From assembly GCA_035235625.1 (NCBI GenBank), contig CP141141.1, forward strand, positions 39,331,719-39,395,718: 64,000 bases of DNA, in the 5' to 3' direction. Below, one piece after another: positions 36,250-48,374 of this stretch. Position numbers and translations under genes: made by a program. The stretch's first letter is position 1. Each line of letters starts with the position of its first letter. The notes under the pieces were generated by a model that saw only the letters and a list, made by a program, of their open reading frames with translations, made no database searches and was not told the DNA's origin. The stretch comes from Saururus chinensis (taxonomy: Eukaryota; Streptophyta; Magnoliopsida; Piperales; Saururaceae).

Positions 36250-36404
36250 TTCCCCCAATCCTCACTCAACTCCAACACCCAACCAGCAAGATCATTTCGG
36301 ATTCTCAAATTTTAGGTTTTTTTCTTCGTTTCTGGCATCGATCGGTCGGATCGGATTGATCCCATCGTCTCGCTGTGAAAGGTTAAGCTTGTTGTCGTCT
36401 AGCC

Positions 36405-37250
36405 ATGGTGCCGGTGTCGGAGCCGACGAAGCCGATTGTGATCCGGTCGGTCTGGCAGGGGAACCTTGAGGAGGAGTTCCAGATCATTTGCGATACCGTC
36501 GATCGCTATCCGTTTATTGCCATGGACACCGAGTTCCCTGGAGTTGTCTACCGCCCCGCCGCTGGCGAGCGGCGGCCCTCCCTCCCGCTTCAGGCCGAGG
36601 CCCTCTACCGGTTTTTGAAATCGAACGTCGACGCTCTCTGTTTGATCCAGGTCGGGCTCACGCTCTCCGACGCGGCCGGGAACCTCCCCGACCTTGGGAC
36701 TGAGAGCCGGTACATCTGGGAGTTCAACTTCCGGGATTTCGACCCGGCGCGCGACGCCCACGCCCCGGACTCCGTGGAGCTCCTGAGGCGCAACGGCATC
36801 GACTTCGATCGCAACCGCGACGAGGGCGTCGACTCGCGGCGCTTCGCCGAGCTGATGATGTCGTCCGGGCTTGTCTGCAACGATGCCGTCAGCTGGGTCA
36901 CCTTCCACAGCGCCTACGACTTCGGCTACCTGATTAAGGTGCTCACCTCCCGCCGGCTGCCTGAGGACCTGACCGGGTTTATGGATTTGTTGAGGGCCTT
37001 CTTCGGGAAGAGGGTGTACGACGTCAAGTACATGATGAGGTACTGCGACGGAGACCAACTCTACGGCGGGTTGGACCGACTCGCACGGGCGCTGCAGGTG
37101 GACCGGGCGGTGGGCAAGTGCCACCAGGCCGGCTCGGACAGCCTCCTCACCTGGCACGCCTTCCTGAGGCTGAAGGAGCGCTACTTCGCCGACGGGGCGG
37201 AGAAGCATGCCGGGGTGGTTTACGGGTTGAATGAAATTTGCAGCTATTGA
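36405..37250 (+). CDS. CAF1: CAF1-type deadenylase, intronless
   Basis: CAF1 (POP2) is the exonuclease subunit of the CCR4-NOT complex and shortens mRNA poly(A) tails in the cytoplasm. This single open frame encodes 281 residues, the usual length for plant CAF1, starting at the first ATG after the TATA box. All DEDD nuclease residues are visible: Asp41 and Glu43 in MDTEFPG, Asp172 in SAYDFGYL and Asp245 in AGSDSLLT, with His240 nearby. [10 protein letters not shown] (residues 104-113) is also typical. The frame is strongly GC-rich, unlike its surroundings, as in many intronless stress-induced plant CAF1 genes. Intron absence is normal for the family and need not mean retroposition. A T-rich run follows the stop at about 37275. 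Confidence 0.95.
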   Translation: MVPVSEPTKPIVIRSVWQGNLEEEFQIICDTVDRYPFIAMDTEFPGVVYRPAAGERRPSLPLQAEALYRFLKSNVDALCLIQVGLTLSDAAGNLPDLGTESRYIWEFNFRDFDPARDAHAPDSVELLRRNGIDFDRNRDEGVDSRRFAELMMSSGLVCNDAVSWVTFHSAYDFGYLIKVLTSRRLPEDLTGFMDLLRAFFGKRVYDVKYMMRYCDGDQLYGGLDRLARALQVDRAVGKCHQAGSDSLLTWHAFLRLKERYFADGAEKHAGVVYGLNEICSY

Positions 37251-37690
37251 ATCGAATTAGATAGAAAATTCATTTTTTTTTTTTTTTTACATTTTTCTTT
37301 CATTTCTCCATCTCGGAGATAATCTGTGTAGTAATCTGTAAAGAAGTTGTGGTTAAAAGTTTGAAATTATTTTATCTTCACATTCAAGAGTTCTGATTGA
37401 GGGGTTGCTTCAAACTTAACGCAGGCGGGTGGGTTCGGCATGAATGAATGGGAAATGAGAATGAATGAATTCGATCATCAGAGATGTTCAAAAGTCTTAA
37501 GGAGGAGGTCCTTGCTGTACAGTGTAATTTGATCTATTTTAATCGTGTTGATCTCAGGAAGACATTCATTCACCTTTTCATCCCTCTCCTCTTAACAACA
37601 GAACTGACTGTGCAGGAAAGGTTGCAAACCATGGAGGATACGACAGAAAAGGGTAAAGGGAAAAGGTGCAGGTGACCTTGAACAAATTAA
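37251..37690. other. CAF1 3' flank
   Basis: 3' untranslated and spacer sequence, including a poly-T run near 37273. Nothing else recognised. Confidence 0.5.
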
Positions 37691-38135
37691 GGGGGCGTTT
37701 AACAAACCATTATAACTAGAAAGAAAATGTACTAATTTTAAAATTAATTTTTGAAAATAATAATAATAATAGAAGATGTTTGGTTTAAGTTTTAGTGCAT
37801 AATTTTAAAGAGAAATTAGATTTTAGCTCTTTTTTATTTTTTTATGTAAAATAATAAAAATATTTTTTAATATAATTATTACACAAAAAAAAAGGACAGA
37901 ATGTCATTTCTAATTATTTCAAACTTTAAATTGTTTTCTTCGTAGGTGAGTTCTTAAAAAAATTAAATTTTAGGTCAATTTAAATTAAAAACTCTGAATG
38001 TGACAGAATGTGATTTCTGATACAAGAAAAATAATTTTACTTTAAATTGTCATTTCAAACCGTTTTCGTGGGGAAAGTAATTTTTATCATCAATAAATTA
38101 CTTTTTGAGGGCAAAAATCACCTCCCAAATGACCC
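37691..38135. mobile_element. Tourist-like (PIF/Harbinger) MITE, 445 bp
   Basis: It starts GGGGGCGTTTAACAAAC and ends CTCCCAAATGACCC. It is flanked by TAA on both sides (37688-37690, 38136-38138), the 3-bp duplication typical of PIF/Harbinger. The terminal inverted repeats are imperfect. The interior is AT-rich and non-coding. Confidence 0.7.
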
Positions 38136-38757
38136 TAAATTTACAGGGAAGTTGGAGCTCAAAATATGCTTCTCAATCTCACAGTACTCTTCTCATAGAA
38201 GATCTGGGCCTATTGGTAAGTGAGTGTTTGGTGGGACTGAGTGTTTGGTTTGACATGAATATCTTTTGACCCAGAAGGGTCAGACGAGCGTTTGGTTTGA
38301 CATGAATATCTTTTGACCCAGAAAGGTCATACCTTTGACTCAGTCAATCTAATTACGAACAGGAGTTACTAGTATGTTAAACCTGCGCGTGTTTCGGCTT
38401 CAAGTCTTCTTCATACAAGTGCTTTCCCTGAGGCTAGATGACCAAGTCTAGGTTTCTTAGTCATTTTCTGTTTCTAAATCACTATTACTCTTATTAAATT
38501 TTATTAGGAGTAGTAATAGTATTTTAAAACTCGGACTGGACCGGGTTCAACGGGCGGGACCCAGTGGACAAACTAGTCTAAACTTGCTGGGCCAGTTTGA
38601 CCCAGCCGGGCCAACCCGCCAACTCAGGTCGGGTGGGACACTGGACTACGTAAACACAGGATTTAAACTGGAGTCTGGTTATGGCCTAAAACAAGTTTAA
38701 CCCTCTTGATATTATTGAATTTGTGATAAACATTATACTTAATTAATATATTTAATA

Positions 38758-38955
38758 CTCCCTTTATCTTAAATTAATAGCTCCATTGGGTAAAATAGCT
38801 TATTTCATATTAATAATTTTATTTTGTTCAATTTAAGTAGTTCGATACTTAAAAAAAATATTACAATTTTTTTTTTAATCTCTTAGATGTGGGTTTCACC
38901 ATTTAAAAAAATTATTATTTTTTTAAATATAACTATTAATACAAGGCTGATAGAG
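38758..38955. mobile_element. Stowaway-like MITE, 198 bp
   Basis: It begins CTCCCTTTATCTTAAATTAA and ends TACAAGGCTGATAGAG, with TA on both sides. It is the same family as 48937-49141, in opposite orientation (shared word AGATGTGGGTTTC). It is probably nested in a larger diverged GC-rich inverted repeat at about 38518-39082. Confidence 0.7.
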
Positions 38956-39569
38956 TATTAACTTATAGAGATTCATTTATATCATCTACTAAAATCATCA
39001 ATTAAGTCAACATGCAATTGAATGCGATTGACTTGGCCCGGCCACCAATCCGGGAAAGTGCCAGGCCAGGTTTAAAACACCGGCAAGAATGCTGATCAAG
39101 GCAATGTTCATACCATTGGAATTTTGAAGAATGAACTAATAGTGACCTGATGATTCCGAGTTTGCACTCTCTGTTTTCTTTTTTTTTTCTGCAAAGTCTG
39201 CACTCTCTTACTATTCTAATTTTTGAGGAGGGGTTGATTACTGTCGCAACCAACGAGAGTCCATCTTAACAGTACTCCAAGACAGATTAGAAATTGTCCC
39301 ATTGGCTCCATGTGCAGTCACTTTTGAATTCTTACAAGTGACAACGTTGTTTTCCAGATGGTAGCTATGCACTTTTAATAATACATTTTTTTCAGAACTA
39401 AACTGAACAAGAACCTTATATGCAGCATTCCTGACCAATCAACACATCTTCCATCTGCAAATAAATTTACTGATCCATTTTCTAATTTCATTGAGTGCAC
39501 TGTAATCTCTTCGTCTCTTAGCACTACTTATGAGAGGCAGGAATGAATAAACAATGAAAAAAATTGATC
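38956..39569. other. Spacer downstream of the methyltransferase gene
   Basis: Includes the right part of a possible larger inverted repeat (to about 39082) and then unassigned sequence that probably holds the 3' untranslated region of the minus-strand gene. Nothing else recognised. Confidence 0.4.
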
Positions 39570-42500
39570 CTATTTCGACTCCCAAAAGATAATTTCACCT
39601 TGCTCTCCCACCAGACCGAGCTGCTTCAATCTTCTCTCTTGGTAGTATTCCAATCCATCCAACTCCTTTTCCCTCTCCTCAAAAATTTTATCAATCTGTT
39701 GCAGCAATTTCTTCTCCCCAGCCCTTACTCCCACTGCTATTTCAAGCCTTGGGTCAAGATTTCCTCCTTCCATAAGTCTTTCATCCTGTCACAAACTCCT
39801 CAGATCAGTACAATGTTATAAGGACTCAACTAACACAATCGGGATGTATCAAACTTCGATGTGCAAGCAGCTTACACTGATTATTATGACTAAGGCTACT
39901 TTTTGCATTGCTTATGTCAACTAAAATCGGAAGGAACTGAAATGATCCATTTTGAACAAAAGTAGTTGCAGGCCCATTGGTTTGGTTGTATGAGTTGAAA
40001 GCAGTTATCTTCGCATAATGTATTTTAGAAAGTTTTAATTATCTATCACTAGTAAGCTGCTTTGGATATAAGCTAATTTTAGCCTTCTCAGCTTATCCTC
40101 GTTTTGGGAGGAATATAATCAGTTACTTCTTTTCAATCTAGCAGCGGCTTGTGCAATTAAGTGCATTTCTTTTGCACAATCTAATTTTGTACATGCGAAA
40201 AGCTGAACAAGCAATTTACATGAACAAAGACAAACCGATCCTTAATATACATTTAAATTTAAAAGAAATGCTGAGAAATTAATAAGAGTTTTACCTCCTC
40301 TATGGTAGTATGGTAGCCCAAAAGTGCAGACCTGCAAGCATCTCTAATTACCTGGCATATTAGCTTCTCATTGGCCTGGCTAACAGGCAAATCAAGGTGA
40401 CCCCAAACAGAATTTCTGAAGATGGATTCCAAAAGAAAGGCATCAGTTCCCCCAAGAGCAACCAACCGTAGATATGGCAGTAATGCTGGTGGAAGACCTT
40501 GGCCTAGTAGTATGTCAAAGTATGCAGCCTCCCCAAGACCATTAGACTCCGCTATGTCAAGTTTGTCCCCAAGAAATGGATCTGATTCAGGTATCTCAAG
40601 TGTGAGTGTGTATGCATTACGTTCCAACCTTGGTTCAATGAATCCATAATCAAGTGCCAACTCTGCATTGCTCTTTTGAAGATCATACTGAATAAAGACC
40701 TATTAAGGGAACAATGCTGAATCACAAAGGTACATATCTGACTCGACAAAGATGCACATTTAATCATGAAACATGGCATTCGCAACAGACCAAGAAGTTT
40801 ACCTGCTTGCCTGCTTTGACAGAAATAGGTGACCTTATAGAAAAAACCAGCTCTCTTGAGAAAATTCCAGTCCCTCTGATCTCCCAGGTGGTATCTTCTG
40901 TGGTTATGCTTTTACTGTGATTTATCTGACCAAAAAATTGAATTAGAATTGTGACGTGACAACATTTTATTGAAGAACAGCATTTAGATAGTTGCCACAG
41001 ATCAATATATAATTCTGACCAGAAAGAGTTACATTATTTGTAGGCTGAACTGGTGCAGGCTGCTTTTCAGCTATATTCTGGAACCACTTTTCAATAGAAT
41101 TCAGGTTGTAAACTTCCAACCTCTTTTAACATGCAATATTTAGTTATTTATGACAACATGAGTTAAGGAAATATGTTCAAATCAGAACTCTAGAAAACGA
41201 AAACAGTTTTGAAACAGCCAAATTTGGCAGCATCAAAAGGACATAAATTTGTGGGTTATTCAGGAAGCTTGTGATATGATGTGAGCAAGATTTTATCCAA
41301 GTTATTAAATTCACTAAGGTCTATCTTTCCAAATGAAACTGACAAAACACATGTAACAATAGCTGATCCAACAAATATGAAATAGTTTTTTAACAGCTGG
41401 AATACCAAGTTGAAGTATGAATGCAGAAGAACTACTTGAATGGCATGTACAGACACACGAGAACATGGAAATTCTTTGGCAAATTACTAAGACATAGTGA
41501 AACAGGATAAACAACTTTGGAGATATAATATCCAAGAATAAAGCTATGTTATCCACATACAAGCAGAAAGGTCTTTAGCTGCCATCTAACTTTCGAGAGA
41601 ATGGGATGATAGGTCAATCTGGACAGCTCTCTTTGTAGGCTCAGGCATTTTTTTGTTTTCAGGAGAGCAAAGAGACGGAAAGCAGAATGTTGAAAGGCCA
41701 AATTAGGCTTTCTTTGTAGGTGATAACCCTTTCATTTGGTCCTGTAAAACTAAAATGAAATCAAAATGATCTACTTATCCATTTCTCAGACTGATGAAGC
41801 CTAGTTGCAGACATTTGAGACTCAAAACAGAAGCCAGAAGGCTTGAACAAACATAAAAAAAGAAATAAATTACCCACATCAGAGGACTATAGCCCACTGC
41901 CCATCTCCCTGGACTGAATGAGTTCGCAAACTATACTTAGAACTACCGAATTTGACTTTCGTTCAGGAGCTATGCTATATCTCCAATTTTAGTTTAAGTG
42001 TTTCAAAGAGATGCAAAACATGGCCTACGTTTTTAATATGAGGTAAACACCTTGAGCAACCTTGCAAAAGACTCTTCCTTCACAAACTTAAAGCTAGGGA
42101 TATGGGGGTAGACATTCTTCCTGAGGCTCATGATAGTGATTTTCCAATTTTATACAGGCAAATAGTATGTATGATTCTGTGCAAACTCTATAAGTAATTA
42201 ACATCATACCAGATCCGCCAGCGGAATCAGAACAAGACCATCACCACGAAGGCGTGAAAATACCCTGGATCTGAGCATCCCAAAGGCCCATAGAAAATCA
42301 TCAAATGTAACTGAGGAGGGAAATAGATGTTTGTGGGGTTGTATGACTTTCTCTTCAACTTCGAGAAATTCATTTCTCACATAATCTTTGACGCCCAAGG
42401 TAGTTGTTAGTAGTTGGGTTCCTGTACCAAGATCGATAGAAGTGATGGCTTTTGAAGAAAAAATAAGGAAAAAAAGCCTTAAGCATGGTGTGCTCATCGG

Positions 42501-43457
42501 CTTGGAGGCAATCATGTCAACAGAAACAGCATCTATTGTTCAAACATAACTAACCTTGTAGCTCAAAAAGTTCCTTTTCTGACCTGTACTGCAAACATCA
42601 AAATCAGATTTAGTTGAGGCAGAAACCTGGAACCTCAGAATATTGTTGGATTAGGAAGGAAATCTATTTATGGTACTAGACTATGGTAAGTATCTACGGA
42701 TGCCTGCTGAAAGATGATTATTAGGAAAGTAAACACCGGTACACCAAGACTAAAAATGCACACTACTGAGCCAAAAAACACTGCATATATTTCTTTAAAA
42801 TCATAAAACCTGATAAAATTTGATTTATATATCTTCTCTCTCTTTTTTTTTTTTCATTTTTTCGAAGGAACAGTTGTAGCAGTAAAGTTGGTTCACAGAA
42901 CAGTTTTTTACAGGTGTCACAACTCATTTTGCACTCACATAAGTGGTTATGAGCTTAACATCCCACAAAATCTCTGTTCTTTAAACTGCCCTGACTTTGT
43001 CATGCTGGCCACGACATGAAAACAATATTAAAGACTGAGTTCCCAGAATATCTTCTCATAAAGAAGCACATAGATTATAAAAGATAGCAAGTGATCATAT
43101 TAAACTGACTATTACACTCGGGGAAGTGTCTCAGCAGCTAATGAAAGCTAACCTTTTCCAGCAAATACCACTGATACTTCTCCCAAGCTATATTAAACTG
43201 ACTATTACACTAGGGGATGTGTTTTTCATACTCTCCACTGCCCCGTGCACTAGTGTGTGCACCGATCTCATGATGGAGGGCTCCCATGCGCAGCTTACGC
43301 TAGCGGTGAGTGGGGAGCATAAAAAAGGCTTTTGCAGATTGGATAGTCATAATGAATGCCCATCTTATCTTCCGAAAAGCAAGTATGATATATCGGGCTC
43401 GTCATTGGGTTACAAAATGGGTAAAATGAAAACACAATTCTAGATACTAAAGTCGTG

Positions 43458-43499
<42 letters not shown>

Positions 43500-44085
43500 T
43501 GAATTTGAACTCAAGTATAGGATAGAACTAGGTGAGTCTCCACCAGAAAATAGTAGAATTGGTGGTGCTAGGCAAAATGTCAAGGTAAGGCCGCCAAGGT
43601 GAATCCTCCTTAACCCTCTCCCGCAGCAGAAAGAGCGCAATAGAGACCCACGGCTTCAGCTGCCCGCAAACGCGCCCAATCTCCGAAGCCGCAACCGCGT
43701 CAGTATCGATCCAAAGCCTCTTGGGCACCTCCAGCACCACCTCATTGCGAGCTATATCCCTCTGGGCAACCAAGCCCAGCCCTTCTGGCACGACCGCAGG
43801 TCTCATGGACGACGCCGAGGCGGAGACGACGCCCTTGTCGCAGACCCAGCTCCAGAAACGGTCGACGGGAGCCCCAGAGTCTCCGCTGGATTCCGGCGAG
43901 CCGGCAAGAGAGCGAACAGGAAGCAATGGAGGCGCCAGATGGGGTAGGAGGGCATCCTTGCTTCGCTTGTTAGTGGAGGGGAAAGAATGAGATATGGGTC
44001 GGAACCTGGCAAGGAGGCTGCCTGCGCTGGTGGGAGTGGAGAGGAGAGAAGATGCGGCGAGGGCCTGGTGCAGTGTGGAGGCCAT
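39570..44085 (-). CDS. RBCMT: Rubisco LSMT-type chloroplast SET-domain lysine methyltransferase
   Basis: Enzymes of this family use S-adenosylmethionine to trimethylate lysine in chloroplast fructose-bisphosphate aldolase and, in some plants, Lys14 of the Rubisco large subunit. Six exons on the minus strand (43544-44085, 42555-42583, 42210-42421, 40803-40925, 40295-40699, 39570-39785) join in frame to 508 residues; the family is about 490. The first ~50 residues (MASTLHQALAASSLLSTP) look like a plastid transit peptide. The split SET domain starts near residue 93 (PEGLGLVAQRDI), with the AdoMet/active-site motif DLINHS at 260-265 and the catalytic Tyr320 in ELALDYGF. The C-terminal substrate-binding domain follows (LVALGGTDAFLLES, residues ~370-508), ending QGEIIFWESK. 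The start is supported by the transit peptide. Exon 2 is only 29 nt. No disabling change was seen. Confidence 0.93.
43459..43496. repeat. (TA)19 microsatellite in RBCMT intron 1
   Basis: Nineteen uninterrupted TA units 47 bp inside intron 1, counted from the exon 1 donor. Likely variable in length between individuals. Confidence 0.95.
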
Positions 44086-45899
44086 GGTTGATTACCACCA
44101 CAGGTCGGGACGTATGGTGCGCACGCGGGATAGCTTTCGAGCCTCGAAGAGCTTAAAAACACTTTTGGACCCCAGGGCGGATGAGTTTCAGCTAACGAAA
44201 AACCAAGAAACTACGGCGTTGGTGCATCCCTACTCTAGAAAAATTCTATAGCGGCCGGGCTTATGCGCCAAAGGATGATTCCTGTGCAGGGTTGGGAGAG
44301 CCATTACCTAAGGATGATTCCTACGCAGGTCGAGAGGACAATTTCTTACTTAAAGTAAGAGAGACCCTAATTATAGATGTTGATTTATTCTTATATATTT
44401 TAGTGTTATTAAGAGTCCTAGTTATAGTTGTTAATTTATTTTTATATTTCATAGTATGATTAAGAGTCGCTTTGAAGGCTTAACATGAGTAGGAAATTTG
44501 GATAAGGAGTTGTGCATAAGTCGAATTGTTCAAAACAGCTAAATTTTAGCAAGAAAATGACTTTTTGCAAGAAGTGGATATAACCAAGACTCTTACTTGA
44601 TAAATGACATATAGGTTGCAGATTTTTAGTTGGAGTAGGAGTCTCGAGGAATGCTAAAAGAGGCGGGATACTTAAAGGAAGGCTTAGCTGAACTTAGAGT
44701 TGGGTTAAGACTCTTTTGGGACTATTTTGGGTATGTGTATGAGCATGTTCCTATTTGTAATAGGGTAGGGATGTGAGATTTCAAATTTATAACTAAGGTC
44801 GGGCTAGTCTTAGTAGTACTAGGTTTTTTGACCCTTTCTCTATATAAAAGGAGTGTCATGGTAAGTTAAATGTATTATTCAAGTACTAAAAAAACTCAAA
44901 ATTTTGTAAAGATGTGCTTTGGCCACAGTTTCGGAGGATTGTTAGGTAGCAAACAATTTAGTTCAAATATAATAAATATCCTTTTAGTTCTAATAGGAAA
45001 AAATATTATTCCATATTAATTACTTAATTTAGAGCCATTTAAATCGTTAAATAGATCTATCATGCTTCTTACTTTTATTTTGCTTGAGCTCTTGACTCAA
45101 CCAATGAAAGGGAAGTCGACGAAAAAGAGCCGGAGGCAGAGAGGATAGAGAGGAAGAGTAGGGAGCACCGGAACCACCTCCACCTTTACCACGTCCACCA
45201 AGTGGCCCAGTGACGGACTCAACAAAGCCGTGCTTGCACTCGAGGCAGACGATGTTCTTCCAGCTGGTCGACCAAGAACATGGGTGAGGAACTAGAGGAG
45301 GCCGTCACCATTTTTTTTGAGTCTCATTCCTTCTCTCTTGCCATTTTCATCTTCCTCAAAAACCCTAAGAGCTTCGCTTCCCTCTCCCCTCTAGAAGAGC
45401 TGTTTCATCTTCCATCCTCTCTAGTACAAGCATGTACATACTTCCCTACTCATTCCTCTTTCTCTCACATTTGCAAACACCTCTTTCTACTCATGTTCTT
45501 CCCACTGTCATTTTTAGGCATATGGATAACTTCTGGTTCCGATAAGTTGAGGAAACGACATGGCTAGAGATTTCACTTGATTTTTATTGTTTCCATTTTT
45601 TAACCCTTCTATGTTTTTCTTGATAAAACTATCTGATGCCAGGTTTGAAAAGTATGTGATATCAATTTAATGGTCATGTGATTTTAATTTTTTGACAAAA
45701 TTACCCTTCTTCCAGCTTCTTCCTTATATTCTTCTTCTTCTTCTTCCTTCTCCCTTCTACCTTCATCCAGATTCTTAATCCCTATTTTTTTCTTATGATT
45801 CTCTTTCTTTTAGCATGAATCACTTCTTCTCCTCTCTCTTCCTCGCCATCCTCGGCTACCCCCTCCTCACCTTACCTTTGGGGGCCACCTCCTCAACTG
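44086..45899. other. Spacer upstream of the methyltransferase gene
   Basis: The first ~170 bp are GC-rich and probably the RBCMT promoter and leader. Beyond that is mostly unassigned AT-rich DNA. At 45130-45260 the minus strand can encode a Gly-rich stretch (WKNIVCLECKHGFVES) that I could not assign; it may be a gene scrap. Confidence 0.35.
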
Positions 45900-46235
45900 T
45901 TGCTGACCAACCTCCTCCTTGAGACCTAGAGCTTGGCCTATTTCCGGCCCAACTTCCCCCACCTTGGACCCACCCCCACCAGAACTTGGTTGTCCTCACT
46001 AGCACCAACAACCTGCTCCTCAGCCATCGCCTCGGCTCTGTCCTCGTTATGGTTGCTACTTCCTCCTACACCATCTCCCTCTTCCTCAAGATTCACAATG
46101 TCAACTTCTCCTCCTGATCGACATCTTCAACTTGGGCGACTTCATCCCAACCCTTAACAGAAAAATGAAGCGCCTCCACCGCCGCTTTGACTCCTTCCTC
46201 TCTAGCATCCTCGACGATCACCGTGGCTCCTCCGG
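45900..46235 (+). pseudogene. Cytochrome P450 (CYP71/CYP75-like) N-terminal fragment
   Basis: In shifting frames the plus strand encodes pieces typical of the N-terminal third of plant P450s. They are LLSHRLGSVLVMVATSS with FLKIHNVNF (compare LRLGS..VVASS..FLK.HD.NF), then NLGDFIPTLNRKMKRLHRRF with DSFLSSILDDH (compare IGDFIP..R.K.LH..FD.FL..I.DEH). Flavonoid 3'-hydroxylase-like CYP75B or a CYP71-clan member is likely. Several frame changes and a stop separate the pieces, and no heme-binding FxxGxRxC region follows, so it is a truncated relic. Confidence 0.6.
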
Positions 46236-48374
46236 CCTCCACCACATGCACCATTAGGATATCCTAATACATATAGTAAATATTTACTCTATTTGTATAT
46301 ATAATTTACTCTCTTTGTATATAACAAAATGCGTAAATATTCATTGTCTTCTTCCTCCGCACAATTGCTACAGTAGAGCCTGTTGGAGGTGCTAGAATTG
46401 GAGCGGCTGGTATTGTTAACGGAGAATACGTAATTGGGGTTTTGGGCGGAGGTGGAGGAAGGGCAGGAGCTAGCAGAGGAGGTAGGGTTCATGCAATGGA
46501 GGGCAGTAGAGGGCAACAGAGCTCACGGGGTGTGTGGTGAAGACGAGGGACGGCCACCGGGTATGTTTGCTAGGTAGAAGAATAAGGACTTGCATGTGCA
46601 GATATATGAGCTTGAGAAGAAGAATAAAGAGTGCTACAAGGCGATAGCCTGGCGGGAGGTGGAGAAGCGGGCAGTGGTGCCACTAGGTGAGTGGCTAAAG
46701 CGGGAGAACATTCTAATTTGGGCTCAATTTTGAAAAGAATATAGCTATATATACCCAATAAAACTCATGAGAAAATTGATTTCTTATTTGTTTCCTTCAG
46801 TAACCCCATTCACCCCAAAAATTTTACTCCTCAATTTACCAAGAATAACAAGGATGACTTCCTCTTCTCCAGCACCGGCGTGCCAATGGTGAGCATCCCA
46901 TCTCAGCTTCATCTCTCTTCTCTCCCTACTCAGCTTCAGCTTTTCCTACCCTCCACAACTAGTAAAGAGGGCATTGGCAAGTAGGCGGAAGCAAAAGCAT
47001 GAGGCCATCAGTTGTACCGGATGTAGATGTTGTACTCCACAATGGTGTTGTTGGTGGTGGGATCGACCATATGCGTTTGATCTCTTGCGTACCCACGAGC
47101 CCACTGGAAGGGCAAGCTGCTACCTATCAGCGGCATCTCCCGTACCTGTGATAAGACCCTATTCCTCCTACGTAGAAGGCAAAGTTCATGCACGCACATC
47201 AGTTGCCCAACATCCTGCTGAGATGCAAGACATACAACCCCTGAGTTCTCCATGAGCTATGAATTTAGGTTCAGCCTAGAGGTCTGCAGGTCGTTGAATC
47301 TAGCTGAACCAAAAATTGTTTTCATTGGTGATTGATCAACTATAATAATCACACCGGACAACATGACTTTATTATATAAGTTAGCAACTATGTATATCTC
47401 ATGTTGAACTGTTTCTGGTCACCAGGACTGGTCTAACTCTGCCGGAAGAGCATGAGTTAGCAAAAGCAAAGCAGCAGAGGCATAGAGCGCGACATAGTAG
47501 GTCGCAACTTTTTTGGCAGCCAAAAAGGTTGCGACCGATGGCACCCGGCTGAGGATGGGTGGCAACGACAGGTAGCCTCCATCATGGCGGGAGAGGAGGA
47601 ACGTTTGAGGTTCGGATGTTGGCCGGAGGGTGGAGATTGCGGCGAGAACCCAGTCCGAGTCCCGGAATCCGTATAGTGCACGGTCGACTCGGTCCGCTCA
47701 GGCAACCGAGCACAAAAATCGAGGCGGTGCAGGAGATTCGGAGGCTAATGAAGACGTCTTCCAGGCACCGACGCCAGTTCTCAGGAGCCATTGAGCTGAC
47801 CGGATTCTCAATCTCGCCGTCAAAGATGAAAGGTCGGATTTTTTTTAGTGACTAAAAATTTATTATAGTTAGACGGGGATGAGAGATGTGATTTCCATTT
47901 TGATAAAAAGAATAAAAATTAAAAATAAAGCTATTAATATAACAGGGAGGGAGGGAGTATATTGATAAATGACTACATATGAGATACACCACCCCAATCA
48001 ATAAAGCGCTCCGCATCCAATTTATGGAGTAGCTAACAACACAAGGTTTCATCTCCATGAAAGAATATGACGAACACAAGTACGTAAAACTAAAGGTGAA
48101 CATGATCGTATTCCATAGTTACTATGGTGTGACAATATACTTGTCAAACAGGTACATCTCTATTTCTTGTGTATCTCTCTTAGAAGGCTTGTTTCACCAG
48201 GTTAGAGAGTATCTAGCCATGTTTTTATCGATGTATGTTACATTGTAATTGTTCTTTGTTAATTGAATTAATGAGCTAAGTTAGCCAAATAATTTTTCGT
48301 AGTTGTGCATTTTCGAGAGAATGTTGAAAGAGTCAAAATGCTGTGCATAGAAAAATCTTTAACAAAAAGGGTCC
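46236..48374. other. Spacer with no supported gene
   Basis: Several short frames occur (46974-47255 plus; 47008-47253 and 47457-47705 minus) without recognisable domains. At about 47925-47954 the sequence AGCTATTAATATAACAGGGA with GGGAGGGAG before TA looks like one end of a decayed Stowaway MITE whose other end is unclear. Confidence 0.4.

Noticed and set aside
36399-37208. 269-codon minus-strand frame opposite CAF1
   Set aside because: Shadow of the GC-rich CAF1 coding strand; the plus frame carries the complete DEDD nuclease motifs.
38518-39082. Possible larger GC-rich inverted repeat around the Stowaway MITE
   Set aside because: Pairing is patchy and no ends or target duplication could be set, so it is mentioned but not called.
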